Source: Bedellia somnulentella (taxonomy: Eukaryota; Arthropoda; Insecta; Lepidoptera; Bedelliidae). Taken from it: DNA of 64,000 bases. The stretch lies in NCBI GenBank assembly GCA_963576735.1, contig OY755178.1:1550001-1614000 (forward strand), read 5' to 3'. Shown here piece after piece: positions 11,401 through 19,000 of the stretch (positions are counted from its first letter, which is position 1; every line of letters begins with the position of its first letter). The position numbers and the translations under genes were made by a program. The notes beneath the pieces are model-generated. The model worked only from the letters and a program-made list of their open reading frames with translations. It was not told where the DNA came from and did not search any database.

Positions 11401-13098
11401 TGCTCCAGGTGTCGCTCTCCATAGCGAGACTCCAACGCATCCAGCAGGTCCTTGAAACCACCACTCGGAGTCGGCAGCGCCTCTATTACTGACAGTGCTT
11501 GACCTCGGAGCGCCACCGTCAGTGCAGTCAAACACTGTTCATCAGTCCAACCATTGGCAGCCGCAACAGTCTGGAACTGATGTCTATACGCCGACCAGGA
11601 TGTTGTTCCGTCGTAGGGAGGAACCTTCACACGAGGACCATGGACAGCTACTACATTCTCACCGGAGACAACCTTGACCGGTCGTGATTCAAGCTGCAGA
11701 ACCCTTTTCTCCATTCCGCGGAAGTCGGTCTTCATGTCATCGATATCTTTCTCAATAGTGGTTACCTGCTCCTTCATCTGCTCTACGTCTTTTTCCACAG
11801 TAACCACCCGACCACTGACTTCATTGACCGCAGTGAGAACTTGTGAGAACTTAGTTTGCTGTTCCTCGCGCAACTCACGAACTTCTTGTTTCACAACACC
11901 CTGTACCTCCGAATGTATGTTTTTTTTAACATCCTGTACCTCCGAATGTATGTTTTTCACAACATCCTGTATGCTTTGTTGTGCTTCACGCATGCTTTGA
12001 AACATTTCAACTATCATCGTCAAGTCAGTATTAGTTGCGGCCGCCGGCGCCGTTGATGTAGACGGCGCGTTAGTCACCGCGGACGTCTCCTCTGGAATGT
12101 CACTCCGAGGGTTCGTGACCGATGAACTCATTTCCGACAGCTGTTCACCCTCTGCGGCTTTCTGAGCGCGTGTCTTCACACCCTCTCTTCCGTCTTCCTT
12201 CGGCATAACTGGCATCTTCAAATCCACTTCTGTCACCAATTGTTACGTACCGGGTTCTTAATTTGATAAATACCAGTCACACTTTCGTGCAATAAGGTGT
12301 AATTATATTTATTGACCAATAACGCACTTTACACAACACAACAAACACTATCGATAATTAACTATCGATACTCGCACTAATTAACAACACTAATTTACTC
12401 CGTTATAGTAACACTGTCCACACCGTTAAGCTTATTTCCGTAATCCGTATATCACTGCACTGTCGTATTTAATTTCTTCGCTCTAGTATTTCGCTTGTTC
12501 TCGCTTTAGTTCTTCGCACTCCAATAACTCCGTAGCACGCGTCGCTCTTTATATATGCCAAATCTCAAATACGCGAATATTACAGAAAGTTCTAGTACCA
12601 CATTCTCGAAAAGTCGATATTCGAGAAACATCTAGTAATTCCTTTACTTATTAGAATACTAGTAACGCCATCTGTTATCTAGTAGTGGCAAATCCTATCT
12701 CCTACTTGCGAACAGATGTCGTAACAATATTGTAAATTATGGACGGTTGGTGATGGGTCTCTAGCCAAATCGCCCAACAATAAATTGAAATGCCCCAGTA
12801 CTCTTAATCGTCACTCTTGACATTCATTTCAGAAAGATATAGGTTAGTGCTATTCTAAGCCGACACTGTAGAGCACAGGTAAATTTGTCGGAAAATAATA
12901 GATGTTCGACATATACAACCATGATGTTCTTGTTCCAGAGAGCGTTTTGGTTTGTACGAAGTTGATTTTGAACAACCAAGCAACCGTTATCCAAGAAAAT
13001 CTGCGTTCGTGTACAAACACATTGTGAAGACTAGATCACTGGATCTCGAGTACAACCCTGGGACTAACCGCATCATGACTATTGATGAAAAATATTAG
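5422..13098 (+). CDS. GH1 beta-glucosidase, gene 2 (near-identical tandem copy)
   Basis: Tandem copy of gene 1. Exons: 5454-5575 (or from an in-frame ATG at 5422), 6470-7137, 7375-7680, 8405-8643, 12939-13098. Splice phases match gene 3 and the reading frame is open. Acid/base Glu codon 6883-6885, nucleophile 8480-8482. Differences from gene 1 seen by eye: Tyr to His and Pro to Ser in the YRIS...GFPNH segment, Val to Ile, Ala to Val, Gly to Glu, Met to Thr, Asn to Lys, Gly to Ser, His to Tyr. The Tyr is normally well conserved in GH1. A short first coding exon like that of gene 3 was not found in the 616-bp gap after gene 1. Either it is lost, or the in-frame ATG at 5422, which reads through the acceptor site into the exon, replaces it. 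The last intron holds a 3.8-kb LTR element. Confidence 0.88.
5586..5861 (-). repeat. SINE-A, full length (family reference copy)
   Basis: About 250-bp family. In its own sense it opens TGTAGTGTCGGCTTAGAAT, has the inner block GGCGATGCGGTTGGAGACCC, and ends GCTCTGGCTACCCCTT...GGG...GCCGTGAGTATATGTATG with a TATG tail. No tRNA head is evident. The 9-bp target duplication TAAGGATTT lies at 5577-5585 and 5862-5870. It landed one base past the splice donor of gene 2 intron 2 and kept it; gene 1 has the empty site. Confidence 0.85.
5981..6115 (-). repeat. LINE-L 3' fragment
   Basis: Gene 2 counterpart of the fragment at 634-760. Confidence 0.7.
6193..6421 (-). repeat. SINE-A
   Basis: Minus copy in gene 2 intron 2, orthologous to 1811-2014. 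Confidence 0.8.
7905..8153 (-). repeat. SINE-A with 14-bp target duplication
   Basis: Flanked by GTAAGGCTTACATA at 7891-7904 and 8154-8167; gene 1 has this site once, unfilled, at 3481-3494. Clean proof of insertion after gene duplication. Confidence 0.9.
8671..8904 (-). repeat. SINE-A (subtype 2)
   Basis: Copy of the 'cacccgtgggtagaaaggggtagt' subtype, starting about 28 bp after exon 5 of gene 2. Confidence 0.7.
8934..9419 (-). repeat. 3' LTR of the gypsy-type element
   Basis: 486 bp; differs from the other LTR at one position (TTTAATTAT versus TGTAATTAT). Confidence 0.95.
9436..11052 (-). CDS. integrase (pol remnant) of the gypsy-type element
   Basis: Open frame of 538 residues; the true start is unclear because translation probably arises by frameshift from gag. 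Roughly residues 1-55 overlap the gag end. Residues 66-90 hold a CxxxxCKHC segment like the linker that normally follows RNase H. The integrase comes next: H2C2 zinc site (H189, H196, C226, C229), then the DDE core D258-D318-E354 with perfect 35-residue spacing, and a C-terminal region with GPYKVV...YRIQ. Protease, RT and RNase H are cleanly missing between gag and this linker. Expected to insert element cDNA into the host chromosome. Confidence 0.9.
   Translation of the reverse strand: MLWLREKGPFEIKLPAEEGRKEAGRGSCRKRPGKRALARTGGQVLAREEKAPTMTISQACNGNSLVILGCANDQDCKHCRKQESKEEVVKVTRICPLDGWETEAMQKAQEEDENLRPIMKWKKEKHDQPAWSEVASTGVSTKAYWAQWNSLVLINGLLYRRWEKPNGKEEHLQLVVPRAKVKDVLRETHDGVSGGHLGVNRTLQKVRAKFYWLHCRDDVQDWCRKCTTCAAVKGPQTRSRGGLRLYNVGAPWERIAVDVAGPFPQSESGNKYFMVVMDYFTKWPEVFAIPNQEAITVATKLVEEVICRFGVPLEIHSDQGRNFESQVFQEVCKLLGMHKTRTTPYHPQSDGMVERFNQTLERQLAKMVEKHQKDWDKHIPLFLLSYRSAVHESTKETPAFVNFGRELRLPVDLLTGGSPDEPQSVTEYVSDLRERMQDVHSLVRENGLHASEKMKTRYDRKANTPRFEEGMLVWLHNPTRQKGKSPKLQNRWEGPYKVVTRINDVTYRIQRQPRGAWKIVHIDRLAKYHGSNNTRDEY
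10941..12215 (-). CDS. gag (capsid/nucleocapsid) of the gypsy-type element
   Basis: About 424 residues from the first ATG at 12215; the frame is open up to 12239 just inside the LTR. The first 80 or so residues are Ser/Thr/Ala-rich. A long Gln/Glu/Val-rich coiled coil follows (about residues 75-170), then a Ty3-type capsid region, and finally a perfect zinc knuckle CYGCGKRGHLRLSC (C-x2-C-x4-H-x4-C) near the C-terminus. It binds element RNA and builds the particle. The downstream frame overlaps its end by about 110 bp in the -1 frame, which would fit ribosomal frameshifting, although no canonical slippery heptamer was seen. The frame is intact. Confidence 0.88.
   Translation of the reverse strand: MPVMPKEDGREGVKTRAQKAAEGEQLSEMSSSVTNPRSDIPEETSAVTNAPSTSTAPAAATNTDLTMIVEMFQSMREAQQSIQDVVKNIHSEVQDVKKNIHSEVQGVVKQEVRELREEQQTKFSQVLTAVNEVSGRVVTVEKDVEQMKEQVTTIEKDIDDMKTDFRGMEKRVLQLESRPVKVVSGENVVAVHGPRVKVPPYDGTTSWSAYRHQFQTVAAANGWTDEQCLTALTVALRGQALSVIEALPTPSGGFKDLLDALESRYGERHLEHVFRAQLRDRVQRSGEGLQQWALEIEKLVRKAYPSVDPKTVEMNLVQAFVDGIRDIEVRTAVRLQHHTSLKDALANALEVEACRQDTRQTHRLREIAEANEDVKVIKAPVGRSTGPICYGCGKRGHLRLSCPLRKEEKRQAEAPAANVQGNEH
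12241..12726 (-). repeat. 5' LTR of the gypsy-type element
   Basis: 486 bp, upstream LTR relative to the coding strand; promoter and 5' end of the element transcript are expected here. Confidence 0.95.
12727..12874 (-). repeat. SINE-A, split by the gypsy element
   Basis: Left remnant about 8908-8933, right part here; the LTR element sits in its middle. Confidence 0.7.
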
Positions 13099-13182
13099 AT
13101 ATTTCCTGATCGATGACGAATGATAATGATTAAATGATGGATATTGTAACTGACTTTCTTTTTTCCAATATATATTCCACAG

Positions 13183-13188
13183 AATAAA
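13183..13188 (+). terminator. poly(A) signal, GH1 gene 2
   Basis: AATAAA 85 bp after the stop codon, at the position equivalent to gene 1. Confidence 0.7.
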
Positions 13189-13267
13189 ACTTTTATTGCT
13201 TAATTTTTCAATTTAACTAGTCAGCATGTTTATTTCCATCTCGTACGAATACGCCATCACATGATTA

Positions 13268-13406
13268 CCGCCCGATTTCTAAATTGAGTATTCCAGCTGA
13301 GAACAACTTAAGTATCGTTCTGTCGCATAGAAATCTTAACAACTGAATGAGACAAAACGATACTTTAGTCGTTCTCATCTTGAATACTCAATTCAGAAAT
13401 CGGGCG
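13268..13406 (+). mobile_element. MITE, 139 bp, TA-flanked
   Basis: Nearly the whole element is an inverted repeat: it opens CCGCCCGATTTCT...AATTGAGTATTC and closes with the complement. Flanked by TA (13266-13267, 13407-13408), as for mariner-type elements. It interrupts a SINE-B fragment whose gene 1 counterpart at about 5000 is uninterrupted. Confidence 0.8.
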
Positions 13407-13528
13407 TAATTCCAACTCGTGATTTTATCGTCATTGTCAACAACATAAATAATATAATGATAAATAAACATATTCAAATTCAAATTAATTTTATTTGCTG
13501 TTTAGAATATAATATGGTACATTTGATG

Positions 13529-13756
13529 ACATACACTCACGACCGTAAATGCCAAAAAGGGGTAGCCAGAGCTACAGAGCTAAAAACTCCTCAGCCACAA
13601 TTGATAAGGGAAAACATGGTAGAAATAAAGTATCGTTGATGATAGGTCTCCAACCGCATTGCCCGAAAACCACCTAAAAAAGCCCCATCCCCTTAGTCGT
13701 CTCTCACAACATTCGTGGTAGAAAAGGGTAGTGACATTCTAAGCCGGTAATACAGC
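13529..13756 (-). repeat. SINE-A (subtype 2)
   Basis: Minus copy downstream of gene 2. Confidence 0.75.
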
Positions 13757-14149
13757 TTATTGAATAGTTACCGGTAATACACGATAAATAAACGATATAT
13801 ATATATATATATATTAATATGTATATTTGAAAAAAAAAAACATTGGTCTAGGTCCAAAGAAGGAGGTAAAGCTCTTTTCCTCTCGGCTACTAAGGCTGTA
13901 CCAAATCCCCGCTGAATAATTATCATTCACAGGGCTCAAAAATAAAATATATTTATCACCCAAAAATACATATAGACCAAGAGTGCAGGACACCCATTTG
14001 GCGCAATTCCAAACTCAAACTAACCCTACACGTAAAGAAATACAAGTAGCACAATAAAAGTCCACCTATTTACACTTTAAAAAATCTCTGTCTGTCGAAT
14101 TACAGCTAATATTAATGTAAAATAAATTCCATTAATAATAATATCCGAA
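13757..14149. other. no gene seen; AT-rich with (AT)n at 13794-13817
   Basis: Contains an AT microsatellite and otherwise unassigned sequence. Confidence 0.5.
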
Positions 14150-14345
14150 TTACATACATACATACATATAATCACGCCGTAAATTCCCATTAGGGTAGGC
14201 GGAAACTATCGATGGCCATTTTGTGGTGGTACGATCCTGGCCCTCTAGCTTCGTTCACATCCATTAATATTTAAATACATGCTCTTTTATTCTTCATATT
14301 TCGGAAACCTGCCTTTTTGAGCACAGTTTCTATAAAACTGAACTA
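14150..14345 (-). repeat. LINE-L 3' fragment
   Basis: Minus piece with tail CATACATA and the 'ttcccat tagggtaggc' hairpin area. Confidence 0.65.
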
Positions 14346-14439
14346 AACATCAGATAAACATTTTGCACCAGTTTCATAAAAACTACTTACTTAACCTATT
14401 AAGTAAGTGGGCCTACCCCATTACCTTAAGTCCCCTTTT

Positions 14440-14640
14440 ATTAAATCCGCGGAAATCTCCTCACAGCCTATATATGTCCCCACCAAGGGGCTCGAGCTTA
14501 CCCTGTACAGGGCGATTTGGCCTAAGTCCACCACACTGATCAATTGTGATTTGGCAGACTAACGACTACTACCGTAATAGAAGCCGGGACCGACGGCTTA
14601 ACGTGCCCTGCGAAGCACGGAATTTCCCATTTAATCCGCG
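14440..14640 (-). repeat. Metulj-like SINE, body
   Basis: Reverse complement of the body at about 18360-18560, including GTTAAGCCGTC and GTGGGGAC-type blocks known from butterfly Metulj SINEs. The tRNA head is missing. Confidence 0.65.
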
Positions 14641-14699
14641 GGAACAAATGGGATGACTTAAGTAAAATAATAATTAATAATATACAGATAAAAAAATAA

Positions 14700-15020
14700 A
14701 TTATATAGAAAAAGGAATGTTGAGATGGTTTGGGCATATAGAAAGGATGGATGACAGTAAATTGGTAAAAGAGATCTATGGAGCCAATGTGAAAGGTAAT
14801 GTTAGTAGAGGACGACCTCGGAGGACACATTTGGATCAAATAGAAAATGTACTCAAAAAGGCAGGTGTCCGTAGTACGAAGAATAAAAGAGCATGTATGA
14901 AAAGATTGATGGATGTGAATGAAGCTAGAGAGGTTTGCCAGGATCGTACAAAGTGGCGATCGATAGTCTCTGCCTACCCCAATGGGAACTAACGGCGTGA
15001 GAATATGTATGTCAGTATGT
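14700..15020 (+). repeat. LINE-L 3' end
   Basis: Encodes the conserved [14 protein letters not shown]...RGRPRRT tail of the RT protein, then TCTCTGCCTACCCCAATGGG and GGCGTGAG with a TATG-like tail. Confidence 0.8.
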
Positions 15021-15104
15021 ATGTAATATACGGATACATTAAACACATATCAAGTTAGCCCCAAACTTGTAGTATGGGATACTAACTCAACGATATATTT
15101 GATA

Positions 15105-15230
15105 TTATAGAAAAGTGACAAAGTCACGTGATGTTCAGAAGTATTAGTACCTCTGCCAACCCCTTCGGGGATATTCGGCGTGAACGTTTATGTTATGTTT
15201 ATGTTTATGTTATGTTATGTTATTACATTC
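15105..15230 (+). repeat. SINE-B, 3' part
   Basis: Ends ACCCCTTCGGGGATATTCGG, then an ATGTT tail. Confidence 0.8.
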
Positions 15231-15248
15231 AAGATTAAGAAACATTTG

Positions 15249-15490
15249 CTGTGTAGTGTCGGCTTAGAATAGCACTACCCCATTTCTTCCGGTGGGTGTA
15301 CGTAAGCGACTAACGGTATTGGGACTTTTGAGGGATTTTTGGGCGATGCGGTTGGACACCCATCACCAACAACCTTTATTTCACTATCTTTCCCCACAGA
15401 ACTTCCAAAGGTGGCTGAAGAATGTCTCATTCCCTAACTCTGACTACCCCTTCAAGGGATTTATAGCCGTGAGTATATGTATGTATGTAT
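15249..15490 (+). repeat. SINE-A
   Basis: Near full-length plus copy. Confidence 0.85.
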
Positions 15491-15512
15491 TAAGAAACAA
15501 TAATTAATGCTC

Positions 15513-15605
15513 AGCACATAAATGTTGCTCTCAGCGGGGACCGAACTCGCAACCACCGGACCAAGAAGCTAGTCATCTATTTATTCAACTACGGAAGTCG
15601 TCAAT
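15513..15605 (-). repeat. SINE-C head (tRNA-derived)
   Basis: Minus strand: box-B-like GAGTTCGGTCCCCGCTGAGAG after ACTAGCTTCTTGGTCCGGTGG; same family as 28112 and 38653. Confidence 0.6.
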
Positions 15606-16004
15606 TTCTGGTTCTGATTCAACAAAAATTTGATAGAATCATCATTTATTCAAAAGCACCGATCTTTTAATTTAAAGTGACAGTTCGAAAATCGCTTCAT
15701 TTTATTTTCCGAAACCAACGTGGCCTAACAAAATTTATTCATAGATGAAAATTGAATAACTTTTTTGCATATAAAAACGGACATTCATCTAAAAAAGTTA
15801 CGAACCGTGTCCATTATAAGGTATCGCTTATCGTAGAGAAAAGCTTTTATATTTTTTGTACCCGAAATAAAATTTCGAGAAAAATATTCTCCAATAGGCG
15901 TTAAATAAGGCTTATTATTAAGGCTTCTTTTCTAAGAAATATAGCCAACATTATTGGTTAATTTTATTGGTTCGTTTAATTGTTTGATTCATGTTTTTTG
16001 TACA
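15606..16004. other. no gene seen
   Basis: AT-rich, no coding or repeat match recognised. Confidence 0.4.
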
Positions 16005-16236
16005 ATAGAGAGCCAACGTGGAAGGTAATGTTAGTAGAGGACGACCCCGGAGGACACTTTTAGATCAAATAGAAAATGTACTCAAAAAGGCAGGTGTCCG
16101 AAGTATGAAGAATAAAAGAGCATGTACGAAAAGGAATATGGATTTGAACGAAACTAGAGAGGTTTGCTAGGAACGTACAAAGTGGCGATCGATAGTGTCT
16201 GCATACCCCAATAGGAGATAACGGTGTGAGAATATT
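16005..16236 (+). repeat. LINE-L 3' end, degenerate
   Basis: Same coding tail as 14700, with a stop (GCTAG for GCCAG) and substitutions. Confidence 0.7.
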
Positions 16237-16255
16237 TTGAAAAAAAATCTGTTTC

Positions 16256-16310
16256 TGAAGCTCTGGTTGTATCTTCTAGGGATTTACAGTTGTGAGTTAA
16301 TGTATGTATT
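16256..16310 (+). repeat. SINE-A 3' end only
   Basis: Short 5'-truncated copy ending GTGAGTTAATGTATG. Confidence 0.55.
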
Positions 16311-16556
16311 TGCCGTTTAGTGTCGACTTAGAATAATACTACCCCATTTCTACCCGTGGGTGATCGTAGGAGGCAACTAAGGGTATAGGGGATTTTTAAG
16401 TGATTTTTGGGGAATGTGGTTGGAGACCCATCACCAAAAACGTTTATTATTATCATCTTTTCCCCAATCAACTTCCAAAAGTGGCTGGGGAATTTATCAT
16501 TCCAAAGCTCTGGCTACCCCGTTAAGGGATTTATAGCCGTGAGTATATGTATGTAG
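16311..16556 (+). repeat. SINE-A (subtype 3)
   Basis: Plus copy of the 'cccgtgggtgatcgtaagagg' subtype, also seen at 7905, 39874 and 55474. Confidence 0.8.
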
Positions 16557-16607
16557 TTAATGTATGTATGTTACTTTTGTCACCAACTCTTAAAAATACC
16601 AAGAATA

Positions 16608-16700
16608 TATGGCCAGGCCCATCGTCGCTTTGTATAAATACGCTGTAACAAGACAAAGTGTCACATCAGCCTTGGGGTTGCCCTCACGATGATTTTTCAT
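16608..16700 (-). repeat. SINE-B fragment
   Basis: Diverged internal piece. Confidence 0.5.
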
Positions 16701-17350
16701 TTTATATCATATATTCAGTTATTATACCTTGTAACAACTTCATTTAATAAAATACTATCATATTAAATTCAGAAATTACAACCACAATGTCTTATGAAAT
16801 TTTCTTCATTTGTAACATTTTTCATCCTTTAACTTTAGTACACTTTTTAAACACTCGCGGTTTCAGTACCCTATTCATAAAAATCGGGATTGACTCTCAA
16901 ACATTTCGGCGTGAATTTTTAAGTTAACGTGTAAACAACAACAAAATTGGAATTGACCGCGAATTTATTGAAAGAATCACTTATATGATATATTTGCCTG
17001 ACGTTTGCACCAAAGGTCAGGGAGACCACGTGTCGGGAAATGGTAGTAGAGTCAGTCCGTGACCAACGCACCAGTAGGTGTGCCGTAACGTTGAGGAAAT
17101 ATTGTGTGTGTGTAAACGTGAGTAACGTTAGTGTTGTTTCAAAAAATCGCAGTCAATCCCGTTTCATAAATAATTTAACATTAAGGTACAAGCATAAGAA
17201 AATGACCTGATGTTAAATTATTAACTTGAATTACTTGTATTTTGTTGTTACCAATTGTATTCTTGTTATAATACTATTACATTCTCAGAGGCTATTTTAT
17301 TTTTCAAGTATCTAGGGTTCCTACTATCATATTTCACCCTTTTCAAAATT
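16701..17350. other. no gene seen
   Basis: Only a GT-rich stretch near 17105 stands out; nothing recognised. Confidence 0.4.
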
Positions 17351-17585
17351 TACATACATACATACATATACTCACGGCTATAAATCCCTAGAAGGGGTAG
17401 CCAGAGCTAAAGAACTAGAAGTTCCTCAGCCACTTTTGGAAAGTTGAGTGGGGAAAACATGGCAAAATAAAGGTTATTGGTGATCCCTTGAAAATCCCTT
17501 AAAATCCCCAATACCGTTAGTCGCCTCTTACGTACACCCACCGGAATAAATGGGGTAGTATTATTCTAAGCCGACACTACACAGC
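17351..17585 (-). repeat. SINE-A
   Basis: Minus copy with a CATA tail at its left end. Confidence 0.8.
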
Positions 17586-17740
17586 AGATTTCAAAATTTA
17601 GGGTGACCATATATAGCTTTCTTCTAAGGGTTGTTGTAGGTTAGTATAGTTTTATACATTTTTTTAAACGGTTGATTGATATATGGGGCATATTCATTAA
17701 CGACAAACAAGCACACAAACAAATACTTACTCTTAATAAT

Positions 17741-17970
17741 AGCTTAGAATAGCACTACCCAATTTCTTCTCGTGGGTGTCTATAAGAGGCGGCTAAGGGT
17801 ATTGGGGCTTTTAAAGTGATTTTTGGGCGATGCGGTTAGAAACCCATCACCGAAAACATTTGCTTTACAATCTTTTCCTCACTCAACATACCAAAGTGGC
17901 TGAGGAATCTCTTATTACGAAGTTCTGGCTATCCCTTCAAGGAATTAATAGCCGTGAGCATATGTATGTG
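17741..17970 (+). repeat. SINE-A (subtype 3)
   Basis: Plus copy, diverged. Confidence 0.75.
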
Positions 17971-18236
17971 CAGAAAACAACAAGATGTCCTCACAGTCAT
18001 TGTCATACATATATAGGTAGATGTATGAATATGTTCAAGTGCATGATACAAGATTTATTTAAGGACAAATGGATGATTGCATCCTTCTTGACATTAACCT
18101 ATTAGCCTATTTAATTCAAGTAGCGATTTGCGATTTGCGACGTATATTAACTATTTTTTCAAATACGTTTTGGTTCAAAATGAAAACGTCTTTTGGTTAC
18201 GACCGTATTCCCATAATGAGGTAGGATATATATTGT

Positions 18237-18580
18237 ACTGCCTCCGTGGTCTCGCCGTTAAGCGCTTGGTTTCAAGTACGGAGGTCTCGGGTTCGATCCC
18301 CGGGGGAGTGGTAAACTTACAAATTTAATTTGCAAGATTAAACCCAGTCTGGAAGGATATTGCAGGCTTGAATCACTTGATTATCCGAAAATTAAGATGA
18401 TTCCGTGCTTCGTAGGGCACGTTAAGCCGTCAGTCCCGGCTACTATTACGGTAGTAGTCGTTAGTCTGCCAACCCGCAATTGGCCAGCGTGGTCGACTAT
18501 GGCTAAATCGCCCCATATAGGGTAGGCTGGAGCCCCTTGGTGGAGACATATATGGGCTGTGAGGATGAGGATGAGGATTT
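18237..18580 (+). repeat. Metulj-like SINE, near full length
   Basis: tRNA-derived head with box-A-like GTGGTCTCGCCGTTAAGCG and box B GGGTTCGATCCCC, body with GTTAAGCCGTCAGTCCCGGC, and a 3' end with GAGGAT repeats. This layout matches Metulj SINEs of butterflies from memory. Confidence 0.75.
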
Positions 18581-18599
18581 ATTTTGCACTCCCGAAATA

Positions 18600-18918
18600 C
18601 TGACTAAAAGAGGGATAATGAAATAAAGGATTGCAGTAATTCAGACCCCCAATTTTTTTCAAAACACTTTTTGATCTATTAAGTCCTTATTGGCCTATTT
18701 AATCACCTACAATAAAAGAAGAATAGCAAAAAATTTATAATATAAACAAATTATTAATATTATACTGTTTATAACTCACAGTAAAAAAAATCGTTATTGT
18801 TTACATTTAGTAACAAGAACCACATCATTCATTAAGCATAAGTGTTACAGTGACATTTTAGATTGTTTTTCATGATTTCTCCCTTTGATATAATATCTTT
18901 CCCTTGATGATTTGACAC
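18600..18918. other. upstream region of GH1 gene 3, nothing recognised
   Basis: AT-rich; the promoter elements described at 18919 follow. Confidence 0.4.
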
Positions 18919-18951
18919 GCGATAAGTAGATAACAAGAATTTGTATATAAA
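18919..18951 (+). promoter_or_regulatory. putative core promoter of GH1 gene 3
   Basis: TATATAAA at 18944-18951 lies about 50 bp before the start ATG, just upstream of a possible initiator (TTCACCT). Two GATA-type motifs, GATAAG 18921-18926 and GATAA 18929-18933, sit immediately before it. GATA factors often drive gut expression in insects; that link is inference. Confidence 0.5.
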
Positions 18952-19000
18952 TTCACCTGTGCACAATATGCTCCAATAGATTGCCTACAAATTGGTCGCA

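Larger units (their letters stand above)
8934..12726 (-). mobile_element. Ty3/gypsy-type LTR retrotransposon, internally deleted, very young
   Basis: A 3793-bp element on the minus strand in the last intron of gene 2, inside an older SINE-A. LTRs at 8934-9419 and 12241-12726 are 486 bp each (TGTTACG...GTAACA) and differ at one base by eye. Target duplication ATAT (8930-8933, 12727-12730). The primer-binding region just inside the 5' LTR reads TTGGTGACAGAAG, and the polypurine tract AAGGAGGGGG lies at 9423-9432. It carries gag and integrase but no protease, reverse transcriptase or RNase H, so it would depend on a helper. The matching intron of gene 1 is empty. Confidence 0.95.

Noticed and set aside
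9554..12056. Plus-strand frames opposite gag and integrase
   Set aside because: Shadows of the minus-strand coding regions.
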